In this document: one piece after another, positions 1 through 8,449 of the stretch | Position numbering within the stretch: position 1 is the first letter of the stretch | How the letters are laid out: each line of letters opens with the position of its first letter | Source of the DNA: Marinomonas sp. CT5 | Lineage (GTDB): Bacteria; Pseudomonadota; Gammaproteobacteria; Pseudomonadales; Marinomonadaceae | Assembly (NCBI RefSeq): GCF_018336975.1 | Contig: NZ_CP025572.1 | Location: 215,496-279,495, forward strand | Direction: 5' to 3' | Length of the DNA stretch: 64,000 bases | Made by a program: the position numbers and the translations under genes | The notes under the pieces: model-generated | Database searches by the model: none | Told to the model about the DNA's origin: nothing | Seen by the model: only the letters and a program-made list of their open reading frames with translations

Positions 1-566
1 ACTCGGCGGCTATTCGATTAATATTTCGGCTGTTTGGTGCTTTGGCTGGTGGCTTAGCGATTGCCTTTGGCATGGATAAGTTATTGCCTTGGCAAATTCT
101 CGCGCTAGCGATTGTCAGCTATCTGCTGGTGCGGTTTCCGGTTCGCTGGGCGTTTGAGCAATTCACCATACACAGAGGCACATTGCATAGTGTATTGGCG
201 AATACGATGTTTGCCATTCTTGCTGTGCCAGCGGCGTATCATTTGTTCGCCTTGCCAGAGAAAACCGCGTGGGGTATTGGTGCCTTTGTGTTTCTTGGTG
301 CGACCATTCACCTGGCTCTTGATGAGTTATATAGCATCGAGCTTTCTGGAATGCGCATTAAACGTTCATTTGGTTCGGCAATGAAGCTCACCGACTGGGG
401 GGAGCCGCTGGCTTCGGTCGTGTTAGTTGTTGGCTGTGTTGTCGGTTACTGGCTTAGCCCAGCTGCGGATGCTTGGCTGGATGCCTTTGCTTGGTGGCCC
501 GAGCACGAAACGTTAGCCACATGGTTGGTGCAAGAGCTAAAGGCACTCCCTTCGCTTTGGAGCTAG
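1..566 (+). CDS. YdjM/DUF457-like inner-membrane protein, C-terminal part (5' end outside window)
   Basis: The frame is open to the left edge, so the start lies upstream; an internal TTG at 42 is not needed as a start. What remains is about 188 residues with several hydrophobic segments and an HRGTLHS motif, which resembles the HRGxTHS signature of the YdjM/DUF457 family of membrane-bound putative metal-dependent hydrolases. The function of that family is not established. The next gene is convergent. The family call rests on the one motif and the membrane pattern, so it is moderate. Confidence 0.55.
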   Translation, partial: SAAIRLIFRLFGALAGGLAIAFGMDKLLPWQILALAIVSYLLVRFPVRWAFEQFTIHRGTLHSVLANTMFAILAVPAAYHLFALPEKTAWGIGAFVFLGATIHLALDELYSIELSGMRIKRSFGSAMKLTDWGEPLASVVLVVGCVVGYWLSPAADAWLDAFAWWPEHETLATWLVQELKALPSLWS

Positions 567-594
567 AAAATACCATCATAAGACAAAGACTGGC

Positions 595-978
595 TTATGA
601 AGACATAACCCAGTCTGTGGCGTCTTTCTTACGTTTGAATACCTTGATGTCTGCCGAGATAAACCAGCTGATCACACGGATAAGTAGGTTTTGCCAAGGG
701 CTTTTGCCATAAATAGCAATGCGATCAAATTCACTACCGAGTTTTTGGCTTAATAAAAATTCGGACCACGCACTTTTTATACTCCAACCTTTGAATTCAC
801 TGATGTCGACCAGTAAGGCTGCATAGGGTGAATGAATCGAATAAATCGCCGCTTCTAACTGAGGCGTGATGCTTTCAAAATCCCTGTCACTTGGGTGGCC
901 TGATGTCTTCATGCTGAGTAACAGCTTGTCGTTATAACGCTTTGCATTCAGTGTCACACCGTTTTGATAGACAGACAT
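595..978 (-). CDS. SpoIIAA-like (STAS-like) small cytosolic protein
   Basis: This 127-residue protein has the layout of the SpoIIAA-like family: an N-terminal beta segment, a helix, then the 'ALLVDISEFKGW' core strand and a C-terminal 'RIAIYGKSPWQNLL...WF' segment with a final phosphate-binding-like strand and helix. Family members are related to STAS domains and to lipid/sterol carrier folds; their roles are mostly unknown. The ATG at 978 is preceded by AGGAG with good spacing. It is convergent with the partial membrane gene to its left and diverges from the chemoreceptor at 1340. I infer no specific function. Confidence 0.6.
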   Translation of the reverse strand: MSVYQNGVTLNAKRYNDKLLLSMKTSGHPSDRDFESITPQLEAAIYSIHSPYAALLVDISEFKGWSIKSAWSEFLLSQKLGSEFDRIAIYGKSPWQNLLIRVISWFISADIKVFKRKKDATDWVMSS

Positions 979-1339
979 AATCCGCTCCTAAGTAGCTTGA
1001 ATAGATAGGTTCACTGTAAAGCAAAGTAGTCGATGTGAAAGTTGATTAACTCAGCATAGATAGTCAGTAAAGGCGGTGAAATTTGCGTTTTTGGTCGCGA
1101 GTGTCAACAAATCGACCAGAAAAAGAGAGTATCGTTTAAAGCGAATGACGAGCGTGGGAATGCTTGTGCTGTTAAGCCGAGCCCTAGTGTTTTATAGGTT
1201 TTCTATTTGATCAAATTGGATAGGCCTATCTCAAAATTGAAACTGGTTACTGAATAAACAATTATAAAAGAAATCAGTTTTGTGTTCCTATCAAATCCCT
1301 TTGAAGCATTGTTCACAAAAATAAAAATAGGAACAGATT
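979..1339. other. 361-base divergent intergenic region with two adjacent perfect palindromes
   Basis: No gene is visible. Two perfect 12-base palindromes lie close together: ATTTGATCAAAT at 1205-1216 and GATAGGCCTATC at 1219-1230. They sit about 110 bases before the chemoreceptor start and could be operator sites or chance. An AGGAAC Shine-Dalgarno-like sequence precedes the ATG at 1340. Confidence 0.4.
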
Positions 1340-2440
1340 ATGGGTGATAGACAGAAAGTGCAATTTATTGGGTTGCTGATTGCGGAAACACTGATTGCCA
1401 CCGCTTTTACGGTACAGCTCACTCTGATAGATTTTATGACAAGAGGTATGAGTTTAATTCTGATCTGGTTACTCGCAGCATTCGCCATGTTTTCTGCTTT
1501 TTGGTATCTAAAGATGTACCGCTATCAACACCAGATGCATCAGTCTATTGTCGATGGGGTGGCTAAGTACGCAACCAATCATACATCCTTGGCTATGCCA
1601 ACGAAGGCGGATGATTTAGCGCTTTGGATCGATAATGCTCTGCAACAATTAACACTTCCTAATCATGAAAACCTACCAGTAACTGAGCCGCTGGCAGCAG
1701 CATCATTGCAGAGTAAAATTGATGTACTGAGTCAGATTGCGAATAAACAGGAACAAGATCTAGCGGAGATTCTAGAACATCGCCAACATAGTGCTCCGCT
1801 CATTCAAGGCGTTGCGGCCAATACCAACATCATTACGCAAAAAGTGGGAACTCTAGTGGACGATGCTAATCAAGGTCGCACAAACCTACAGCTGGCCGAA
1901 GGTGTTCTTCAGGAGCTCACTCATCAAGTCTCCTCAACCTCAGATGTGATTAATCTGCTCTCTAACAACTCAGCGCAAATTTCGTCTGTTTTGGATGTGA
2001 TTCGTAGCATTGCTGATCAAACAAACCTGTTGGCGCTTAATGCGGCCATTGAAGCGGCTCGTGCTGGCGAACAAGGCCGAGGGTTTGCCGTTGTCGCCGA
2101 TGAGGTTCGCAATCTTGCTAGCAAAACTCAGCAATCCACCCAAGACATTCAAGCCATGATTGAAAGCCTTCAAAAAGGCGTCTCAGAAGCGGTGAAAAAT
2201 ATCGATGGCAGTGTTCAGTCGGTACATAACACCGTCGAGCTGTCTAATAAAGCGGGTGAGTCTTTGGCAGACATCTGTAATGAGGTGACTGAAATTAACC
2301 AACTCGTTAACGAAAACTCCGTCAAACAAGTCAATATCGGTAAATTGGCAGTGGAAGTAAATGAGCGATTACAGCGCCTTAATGAACGAACACTGGAAGC
2401 TAAAGCACTTTCAATACAGCTTCAGGAAACCATCTCTTAG
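1340..2440 (+). CDS. Methyl-accepting chemotaxis protein without periplasmic sensor domain
   Basis: The protein has 366 residues. Two hydrophobic segments at about 8-30 and 37-57 are joined by a very short loop, so there is no room for a periplasmic ligand-binding domain. The conserved signalling hairpin tip is clear at about 219-262 ([18 protein letters not shown] followed by [15 protein letters not shown]). Such receptors feed CheA/CheW; any signal would be sensed in the membrane or cytoplasm. No canonical HAMP is obvious. A rho-independent terminator follows at 2481. No other chemotaxis gene is adjacent. Confidence 0.9.
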   Translation: MGDRQKVQFIGLLIAETLIATAFTVQLTLIDFMTRGMSLILIWLLAAFAMFSAFWYLKMYRYQHQMHQSIVDGVAKYATNHTSLAMPTKADDLALWIDNALQQLTLPNHENLPVTEPLAAASLQSKIDVLSQIANKQEQDLAEILEHRQHSAPLIQGVAANTNIITQKVGTLVDDANQGRTNLQLAEGVLQELTHQVSSTSDVINLLSNNSAQISSVLDVIRSIADQTNLLALNAAIEAARAGEQGRGFAVVADEVRNLASKTQQSTQDIQAMIESLQKGVSEAVKNIDGSVQSVHNTVELSNKAGESLADICNEVTEINQLVNENSVKQVNIGKLAVEVNERLQRLNERTLEAKALSIQLQETIS

Positions 2441-2480
2441 AAAGTTATCTCTTTAAGTGAATTCGGCAAATTTAGTACAG

Positions 2481-2508
2481 AAAGAGGTGATTATACCGCC
2501 TCTTTTTT
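2481..2508 (+). terminator. Rho-independent terminator after the chemoreceptor gene
   Basis: AAAGAGG at 2481-2487 pairs with CCTCTTT at 2499-2505 and is followed by a T run. It overlaps the 3' end of the opposite-strand DUF2256 remnant. Confidence 0.65.
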
Positions 2509-2640
2509 GGCTTGGCGTTTACAGCGTTCAGAGCAGTATTTCACCTGCAGCCAATCTCGCTGTCATTTCTTACGCCATGCGAAGGGACGCTGACAGGTGG
2601 GGCAAATTTTTTCGGGTAAATGGGGCTTTTTATGCGTCAT
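2491..2640 (-). pseudogene. DUF2256-family zinc-ribbon protein interrupted by one in-frame TGA
   Basis: Read on the minus strand from the ATG at 2640, the frame gives a 49-residue protein of the DUF2256 type: MTHKKPHLPEKICPTC, then RPFAWRKK, stop, QRDWLQVKYCSERCKRQAKK, and a normal TAA. All four metal-ligand cysteines (CxxC ... CxxxC) are kept, and the only lesion is codon 26, TGA. In this family a Trp normally follows KK, so TGG to TGA is the simple explanation. DUF2256 genes are often found near photolyase/cryptochrome genes; such genes lie 48 kb away here. It could be a recent pseudogene, a sequencing error, or a read-through case. Confidence 0.7.
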
Positions 2641-2696
2641 AGCTGCTTATACGTAAACAGCCATGGCTTAGGTTCAGTGCATTTTTACAACTTAAA

Positions 2697-3293
2697 TTAC
2701 GCTGCTTGATGCGACAACACTCCGCGACGAAATTGCAGAATAATCAGCAAGATCAAGAATCCCACCGCCAAGCAGAATGGAAATAATACCGTGGTAACAG
2801 AATAGGCTTCTAACGCCACCACAGAACAGACATTACGTAAAATCATAATGATGAAGAAGACACGACTGTCTTCAAAAGGTCGATGGTAGGCTTTTCGGAA
2901 GGTCGGCCCAAATCCTATCATATCGATCGTGGTTAGAATCAACACTGCCCACAAGGGATCATTGGTAACGTACCAAAGTGGCAAAGACGCCAAAGCCAGT
3001 GCGAGAAAGACCCAATCCAATTTAGTGATGGTGGCATCACCGCGTTTGAGATAGGCCAGTATGGCTATCAAAATGGTGACAAAGCCAGATAGTCCAATGG
3101 GCCATGCGCCCACGCCGCCTTCGGCTTCGAGCTGAGCAAAGAATACGATGGTGGTGGTAATGCCCCAAATCACCCACGAAAATACATGCGGCTTCACTTT
3201 GCCACGCAGGATCAGCACAATGTAAGGCACAAAGCCAATCATCGCCAACGCAATGGCGATGCCACTAAAGATAAGCTTGATATTGAAATCCAT
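2697..3293 (-). CDS. Conserved multi-span membrane protein, possibly PQ-loop-like
   Basis: I chose the internal ATG at 3293 (198 residues; MDFNIKLIFSGIAIALAMIG) over the longer frame from 3362. A GGAG lies 11 bases upstream of it and the extra N-terminal residues look unlike a protein start. The chain contains about seven hydrophobic segments. An early 'GFVPYIVLILRGKVKPHVFSWVIW' region recalls the P-x-Y-x-x-x-x-x-x-G-x-x-x-P-x-x-F-S-W pattern of small PQ-loop transporters such as SemiSWEET. I cannot name a substrate. It is convergent with the broken DUF2256 gene's neighbours and divergent from the EamA gene at 3530. Confidence 0.55.
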   Translation of the reverse strand: MDFNIKLIFSGIAIALAMIGFVPYIVLILRGKVKPHVFSWVIWGITTTIVFFAQLEAEGGVGAWPIGLSGFVTILIAILAYLKRGDATITKLDWVFLALALASLPLWYVTNDPLWAVLILTTIDMIGFGPTFRKAYHRPFEDSRVFFIIMILRNVCSVVALEAYSVTTVLFPFCLAVGFLILLIILQFRRGVLSHQAA

Positions 3294-3529
3294 CTGCCGC
3301 CTTGCTCCATTTGATAGCGTAAAACTCGATTCTACCGACTTTGCAACGAAATAGACGCACAAAACACGTCAAATTTGCACCAAAATAGGTCGTTTAAAGT
3401 GGATTATGGATTGTCTATTCAGCGATAGTCAAAAAGGTTTTCAGCGCCTAATTTTAAATTGCCCAATTGTTCTTTGAGATGCTTTACAATCCTGAAATCA
3501 TCAACACACCATAGAAGGGCAAAAGCCAA

Positions 3530-4417
3530 ATGAATCCATCGAACACGGAAGAGGGCTCCCGCTTAGTAGGAAAAGGCGTGTTGTTGTGCCTAGCTGCTAT
3601 GTTGGTATTTGCCTCGCAAGATGCCGTGACGAAAATTCTTGTGCAGGACATGTCGGTGGCACAAGTTGTCTTAGTGCGTTATTGGGTATTTGCTGTGTTT
3701 GCGATCGTGTGGGTGATGCGCAAGAGTACGATTCGTCATGCGCTACGATCAGTTCGTCCTAAGTTACAAATATTACGTTCCTTATTATCCATTGCTGAAA
3801 TTGCGATTTTTAACTTGGCGTTACGTCATCTTGGTTTGGCTGAATCCCATTCCTTAATGGCGGTGTTTCCATTGCTGGCTATTGCCTTGGCGGCGCCCAT
3901 TTTAGGAGAGCGAGTAAGTCTGAAATCTTGGCTGGCCGTGTGTGCTGGTTTTATCGGAACATTGATTATCCTTCGACCTGGTTTGGACGTTTTTAAACCT
4001 GAGTCTCTGATACCGCTCAGTGCCGCCTTATGTTTTGCTGGTTATCATGTGGTCACTCGTCAAGTAAGTTCGGCGGGCGATGGTTTTAATACCAACATAC
4101 TCTATATGGCCTTGGTCGGGTGTGTGTGTGCAACCGTTTTTGGCGTCACCGTATGGCGTGAGCCGAGTATGCAGGAATGGATTCTATTGGCCGTGATTTC
4201 GGTGTTGAGTGTGGCCGCTCAGCTATTGTTAGTGAAAGCCCTAGAGTACGCGCCAGCCTCCGTGTTACAGCCGTTCAATTACAGCCTATTGGTGTTTGCC
4301 ACTGTTATTGGCTTTTTAGTATTCAGAGAGCTACCAGACAGATGGACCATTATTGGGGCGGGGATTGTCATTGCCAGTGGTTTGTATGTGATTTACTTGC
4401 AACGCCGCCACGATTAA
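3530..4417 (+). CDS. DMT-superfamily (EamA) transporter
   Basis: The 295-residue protein has ten hydrophobic segments arranged as two EamA repeats, the usual layout and length for drug/metabolite exporters of this superfamily. The first repeat starts GKGVLLCLAAMLVFASQDAV, and the second ends with the typical 'PFNYSLLVFATVIGFLVFRELPDRWTIIGAGIVIASGLYV' type of segment. Members export amino acids or other metabolites, but substrate cannot be read from sequence. A second EamA gene occurs at 56326. An A/G-rich stretch precedes the ATG. Confidence 0.85.
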   Translation: MNPSNTEEGSRLVGKGVLLCLAAMLVFASQDAVTKILVQDMSVAQVVLVRYWVFAVFAIVWVMRKSTIRHALRSVRPKLQILRSLLSIAEIAIFNLALRHLGLAESHSLMAVFPLLAIALAAPILGERVSLKSWLAVCAGFIGTLIILRPGLDVFKPESLIPLSAALCFAGYHVVTRQVSSAGDGFNTNILYMALVGCVCATVFGVTVWREPSMQEWILLAVISVLSVAAQLLLVKALEYAPASVLQPFNYSLLVFATVIGFLVFRELPDRWTIIGAGIVIASGLYVIYLQRRHD

Positions 4418-4509
4418 TGATCAGCTAAATGTATCAAGTCATACTATGTTAGCTGGTAAGTGACATTTTCCTGTGACTGTAATAACGATAAAAACGAAGG
4501 AAGTAATTG

Positions 4510-5562
4510 ATGGGATCTGATTATAGCCATTACATGCGTCGATTATTGGCGACCATAGGCATCATTGCCATCGCGCTGAGTATTTTTTTATTGTTATGGC
4601 ATTTGGCCTACGTGCTGGTAATACTGTTTGGTGGCGCGTTATTTGGCGTGTTTTTGGTCGGGCTGGCCAGTCCGCTACAAGTTGTTTTACCTCTGCCTCG
4701 TTGGAGCTTGGTAGTGCTGGTGGCAACCGTATTGGGTGGTTTGTTAACCTTCGCCTGTTATGTCGCAGGCCCTGCGATTGCCGATCAAATGGTGCAATTA
4801 AGCGAGCAGTTGAACGGTGGTTTAAACCAGTTACAAACTTACCTCAAGCAGCAAACTTGGGGAGAGCACTTGCTAAATTGGGCAAGAGAGCAATGGCAGC
4901 AAGCGCCGTTGTCTCCAGGAAAGTTAATGGGTCAAGTGACTGGCGCGTTTTCCTCCATCTTTGGGGCCTTTGCTGATCTCTTTGTGATGCTGTTTATTGG
5001 CTTTTATTTGGCACTTCATCCAAAGCCTTATATTCAAGGCTTTTTGTTCCTCTTTCCACGAGAAAAGCGCGACCGCCTCAACGAGGTTATGTCGGCTGTT
5101 TATCACGCACTAAAATGGTGGTTGATTGGACGAGCGACCTCCATGGCGGCGGTTGGTGTCTTAACGGCGGTTGGTCTTTGGGTACTGGATATGCCGCTGA
5201 TCATGGCGCTTGCCGTGATGGCAGGTTTGCTATCGTTCGTGCCTTTCATCGGTCCCATAGCCGCTGCTATTCCGGCAATTTTGGTGGGGTTGATTGAAGG
5301 CCCAACCCAAGCGCTTTATGTGGTGATGGTGTACTTCATCGTACAGTTGTTGGAAAGTAATATCTTAACACCCTACGTGCAAAAAAAAGCCGTTTCACTC
5401 CCGCCTGCCGTCATGTTAAGCGGCCAAATGTTAATGGGCGCTGTCTTCGGTTTGCAGGGCTTGGCGCTCTCTACTCCCATGTTGGTATCCCTGATTGTTA
5501 TCGTGCAAATGCTGTATGTGTGCGACGTATTGGGTGAAAAGATTCGTCCTTTGGGTCAATGA
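4510..5562 (+). CDS. AI-2E family transporter (PerM/TqsA-like)
   Basis: This 350-residue inner-membrane protein has the AI-2E family layout: paired N-terminal spans, a soluble helical segment (about 90-150), then a C-terminal bundle with the conserved 'FVPFIGPIAAAIPAILVGL' and 'NILTPYVQKKAVSLPP' motifs. Members include TqsA (autoinducer-2 export) and sodium/proton antiporters, so the substrate is open. I prefer the ATG at 4510 to the TTG at 4507 because GGAAG at 4499-4503 suits it. Only 50 bases separate it from the mscS gene, so the two are probably cotranscribed. Confidence 0.85.
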   Translation: MGSDYSHYMRRLLATIGIIAIALSIFLLLWHLAYVLVILFGGALFGVFLVGLASPLQVVLPLPRWSLVVLVATVLGGLLTFACYVAGPAIADQMVQLSEQLNGGLNQLQTYLKQQTWGEHLLNWAREQWQQAPLSPGKLMGQVTGAFSSIFGAFADLFVMLFIGFYLALHPKPYIQGFLFLFPREKRDRLNEVMSAVYHALKWWLIGRATSMAAVGVLTAVGLWVLDMPLIMALAVMAGLLSFVPFIGPIAAAIPAILVGLIEGPTQALYVVMVYFIVQLLESNILTPYVQKKAVSLPPAVMLSGQMLMGAVFGLQGLALSTPMLVSLIVIVQMLYVCDVLGEKIRPLGQ

Positions 5563-5612
5563 TGCTTTATGCTCAATATTGAACGGTTTCAGTGAGCAAC
5601 GGGAGTTTATTG

Positions 5613-6509
5613 ATGAAATTTATCGAACCGCTGTATGAAAGAGCTCAGAGTATGTGGCTGGGCACAATAGAAGTACTGCCTTTATTGTTCATCGCGGTCG
5701 TGGTGTTGATTCTGACTTGGTTTTTGTCTGCGGTTTTAACCAAGCTGCTAAGACAATCGTTAAAAAGAGCCAATATACGACCTTCGTTGCGCGATCTATT
5801 CATTACCCTAAGCAAGGTAACGCTATGGACGATCGGCGTGCTGTTTGCAGTGACGATTATTTTCCCCAGCCTCACACCGGCTAAGTTATTAACCGTCTTG
5901 GGTTTAGGATCAGTGGCGGTCGGCTTGGCGTTTAAAGATATATTTGAAAACTTCTTTGCTGGTATCTTGATCATGCTGCGTAAACCTATGCGGATCAATG
6001 ATTATGTGAAATGCGAAGGGGTCAGTGGTCGAGTTGAAAAGATCACCGTACGAGAAACCTACCTGCGAAAAATCGACGATCAACTCATCGTCGTGCCGAA
6101 TAGTTTTCTGTTTAAAAATCCTGTCTACATATTGACGGACCTAGGTAGTCGTCGCTTCGATCTGGTGGTTGGCGTGGCATATGGCGAAGATGTAGATAAA
6201 GCTCGTGAGGTCATTACCAAAGCATTAGAAAGTATTGAAGAGATAGACCAAAAACGCGGCGTCGAAGTGTATGCTCGTGAATTTAATTCTTCCTCTTTAG
6301 ATTTTACTGTTCGCTGGTGGGCGCAATCTGATCCACTTAGCCTGCACGTTAGCCGAGACAAAGTGGTAACGGCCATTAAATACGCGCTAGACAACGCCGG
6401 TATCGAAATTCCTTTCCCATATCGTACGCTGACGTTTAAGGAGCCTCTAACGCTCAATAGCGGTAAAGAAGGGCCTGCGGCGCAGGAAAATGGGAAAAAT
6501 AAGCCATAG
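5613..6509 (+). CDS. MscS-family mechanosensitive ion channel
   Basis: The protein has 298 residues with three N-terminal membrane spans, the pore-helix region rich in Gly and Ala (LLTVLGLGSVAVGLAFKD, then IFENFFAGILIML), and the beta-domain starting 'KPMRINDYVKCEGVSGRVEKI'. This is the small MscS architecture: it opens on hypo-osmotic shock to release solutes. ATG 5613 is preferred to GTG 5592 because GGGAG at 5601-5605 has correct spacing. It follows the AI-2E gene closely. The last 80 bases of coding sequence recur, diverged, at 8199-8276 beyond the next gene. Confidence 0.9.
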   Translation: MKFIEPLYERAQSMWLGTIEVLPLLFIAVVVLILTWFLSAVLTKLLRQSLKRANIRPSLRDLFITLSKVTLWTIGVLFAVTIIFPSLTPAKLLTVLGLGSVAVGLAFKDIFENFFAGILIMLRKPMRINDYVKCEGVSGRVEKITVRETYLRKIDDQLIVVPNSFLFKNPVYILTDLGSRRFDLVVGVAYGEDVDKAREVITKALESIEEIDQKRGVEVYAREFNSSSLDFTVRWWAQSDPLSLHVSRDKVVTAIKYALDNAGIEIPFPYRTLTFKEPLTLNSGKEGPAAQENGKNKP

Positions 6510-6662
6510 TTACTTTTGTATTCGGCTCAACGGTCATCATGGCACTCAAATATTTTGGTTGCTTAGAGACACTCCGTATAAATGGTTAGATCCTGTGTCT
6601 CTTATTGATACGTACTGGGGCTCTGGGCCCCATTCTTGATGAAATAGAGCTTCAATTTGTTA

Positions 6663-7943
6663 CTAGTGTACTTCAGCCCAAGCAAAGCCTTGTAAGTTTT
6701 TAAACTCAAAGGTGTCTGTTTGAATATTGGCCGTCACATTGAAGATACCCTCATATTTGTCTACATATGGTATAAATTGGTTATCGCAGTTTGCTTTGGC
6801 TTTTATCAGAGATTTTGAATTGCCGGATTCCAGTGTGATTTCGAATTCCACTGGAATCTTTGAGCCGTCTGGAGCAGTCCAGAATTTCGTTGGGGAAAAG
6901 ACAATGGAATCCATTTGCCAGACAACTTCGGGTCGTATTGCACCATTTGTTGTAGTGTTGTTTTGATTATAATAAAAGCTTGCGGTATTTACATTTTCCC
7001 ACTGGTTGGCTGGATTTGCTTGAACCATTGAAATCATGAGTGCTGCGGGGCCAGCTAATTGCTGGTTTAAAGATGCCGGGAACTGTATTGCAAAGAAACG
7101 CCAGCTGGCTTTACCCAGTTTTTTGAGTGAGTCGGTGGTAAACCCTTGTACTACATAATCTACCCATATATGACCAGAATCTCCGGCCATGTATGGCTGG
7201 TTGTTTTTCTTAATAGTGAAGTGCTCTACCTCAAGTAAGGGAAGAGAATAATAGTAAGAGCCTTGTCCCTGCATTGTGTCTTCAGTGTCTTCAAGGTAAT
7301 TCTGAACACTGCCTTGGTATTCGTTCGAAATGGCTTCGCTCTGCTCCTTAGACAAGTATTGTGGAAGAAAAGATTGAGGCCCATAGCCAACTTGAATTGC
7401 GCCAAAGGCGTCATGCAGGATGATGTTATATTGCCATGTATCTAAGTGAAACGAGATATCAACCCCAGAGAGTTGATAGCGTGCTCCTGCCTCTCCCATT
7501 TTGCCTGAGATGAGTTGGATTGATAGAGTGTCGATTTTTTCAAATAGATCGATGTCGATTTTAAATGGTTTTTTGTATTTTACCTTAGAAGGGGAACTAA
7601 GCAGAAAAGGAATAACGACATATCCATTAGTATCTTGGTCGCACAATGACCATTCGGCAATGTAGGGCGGTTGTTTAGGAAAGTCTTGTTGCTGTTGAAC
7701 AATGGTACTGATGCCTGCCATTTTGCTACTTTGTTTGTCTATCAGGCTTCCATAAAAGCACCACGACGACATACTGTATTCAGGGTGATTAATCGATAAC
7801 CAATTTTGTAACCCCACCGGACTACTCCCTTGAGGTAAAACAGGTTGTTTATTGTAAGAGCAGAGTGTCGAGTTAGAAGGGGGGCTTTCCTGAGTGTCTT
7901 GAGTTTCTATGAGGGTGAGTAATCGCCTTAGTAACCGTATCAT
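6663..7943 (-). CDS. CrtC/AttH-like lipocalin-fold protein (carotenoid 1,2-hydratase-like)
   Basis: This 426-residue protein resembles the AttH/CrtC superfamily, which pairs two lipocalin-like beta barrels. Visible traits are an early 'SSWCFYGSLIDKQ' segment, a 'GHIWVDYVVQGF' motif matching the G-x-W-x-D-x-Q strand typical of these proteins, and a C-terminal beta-rich half. There is no clear signal peptide. AAGGAGAG precedes the ATG. CrtC hydrates acyclic carotenoids, but AttH-like proteins are diverse and no carotenoid gene is nearby, so activity is unknown. It lies between intact mscS and a copy of the mscS 3' end, so it may be an inserted cargo gene. Confidence 0.55.
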   Translation of the reverse strand: MIRLLRRLLTLIETQDTQESPPSNSTLCSYNKQPVLPQGSSPVGLQNWLSINHPEYSMSSWCFYGSLIDKQSSKMAGISTIVQQQQDFPKQPPYIAEWSLCDQDTNGYVVIPFLLSSPSKVKYKKPFKIDIDLFEKIDTLSIQLISGKMGEAGARYQLSGVDISFHLDTWQYNIILHDAFGAIQVGYGPQSFLPQYLSKEQSEAISNEYQGSVQNYLEDTEDTMQGQGSYYYSLPLLEVEHFTIKKNNQPYMAGDSGHIWVDYVVQGFTTDSLKKLGKASWRFFAIQFPASLNQQLAGPAALMISMVQANPANQWENVNTASFYYNQNNTTTNGAIRPEVVWQMDSIVFSPTKFWTAPDGSKIPVEFEITLESGNSKSLIKAKANCDNQFIPYVDKYEGIFNVTANIQTDTFEFKNLQGFAWAEVH

Positions 7944-8162
7944 AAGCTCTCCTTGAGTCTCCTTGATTCAAACACAACCCCGATTCACTTCTTTAGCCTT
8001 ATTGTGTTTGGTATTAAATTCATCTCTTGGGAAATGATGAACTCCCAAGACGAGTACCATTAATAACTCGATTTAGGTGATGAATTCAGAAAAGAATCTC
8101 TCGTCACCTTAGCGCTCTTTTAGTCAAAAAACCACTATTTAAGGGATTTGACCCTTTTAATT

Positions 8163-8212
8163 CGCACTAGACAACGCCTTCGCACTAGACAACGCCTTCG
8201 CACTAGACAACG
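8163..8212 (+). repeat. 18-base tandem repeat, 2.8 copies
   Basis: The unit CGCACTAGACAACGCCTT occurs at 8163 and 8181 and a partial third copy starts at 8199. It is in frame with mscS and absent from the intact gene, so it arose after or during the duplication. Confidence 0.9.
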
Positions 8213-8276
8213 CCGGTATCGAGATCCCTTTCCCGTATCGTACGCTGACGTTTAAAGAGTCTCTAACACTCAATAG
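8163..8276 (+). pseudogene. Diverged duplicate of the mscS 3' end with in-frame 18-base tandem repeats
   Basis: Bases 8199-8276 match the end of mscS (6382-6460) with about seven differences in 79 positions by my hand alignment, including the stretch coding GIEIPFPYRTLTFKE. In front of it the unit coding ALDNAF is repeated twice (8163-8180 and 8181-8198) before the ALDNAG of the matching segment. Weak similarity continues to about 8312, where an AAATAAG matches the end of mscS. Together with the intact gene at 5613 it brackets the CrtC-like gene. Confidence 0.85.
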
Positions 8277-8308
8277 GATCAGCCATCAGGCGCAGAGTGT
8301 AAATAAGA

Positions 8309-8449
8309 GATGGAGCCAGATGAATTAATTTTCATCTGGCTCCAATTGTTGTTAAAGAAGAGATTGAGAAGCTAATAGGTAGGCGAGTGATGCCCAGAAA
8401 GAGTGATTGGGCACCGAACCAGATGCATTAATTTTCACCTGACTCATTG
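8309..8449 (+). mobile_element. RAYT 3'-end remnant, copy a
   Basis: The most decayed of five related copies. Bases 8353-8420 correspond to the C-terminal coding part of a REP-associated tyrosine transposase (KEEIEKLxGRRV-type residues). Its right end, TTTTCACCTGACTC at 8434-8447, is a variant of the shared TTTTCATCTGACCCC end. A perfect 14-base inverted repeat (8311-8324 with 8331-8344) built from the same AGATGAA / TTCATCT sequence marks the left side. The right end overlaps the last codons of the minus-strand hydrolase gene. Confidence 0.7.
8311..8344. repeat. Perfect 14-base inverted repeat (RAYT end palindrome)
   Basis: TGGAGCCAGATGAA at 8311-8324 and its exact reverse complement at 8331-8344 enclose TTAATT. 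It looks like two facing copies of the end sequence of the RAYT elements and could fold as a hairpin in either transcript. Confidence 0.85.

Noticed and set aside
2457..2642. A 61-codon plus-strand frame after the chemoreceptor
   Set aside because: It is the shadow of the DUF2256 frame on the other strand and covers the chemoreceptor terminator.
6616..6632. TGGGGC-TCTGG-GCCCCA hairpin after mscS as a terminator
   Set aside because: The stem is short and no T run follows on either strand.
8163..8212. Tandem repeat considered as a CRISPR remnant
   Set aside because: Units are contiguous with no spacers and match mscS coding sequence.
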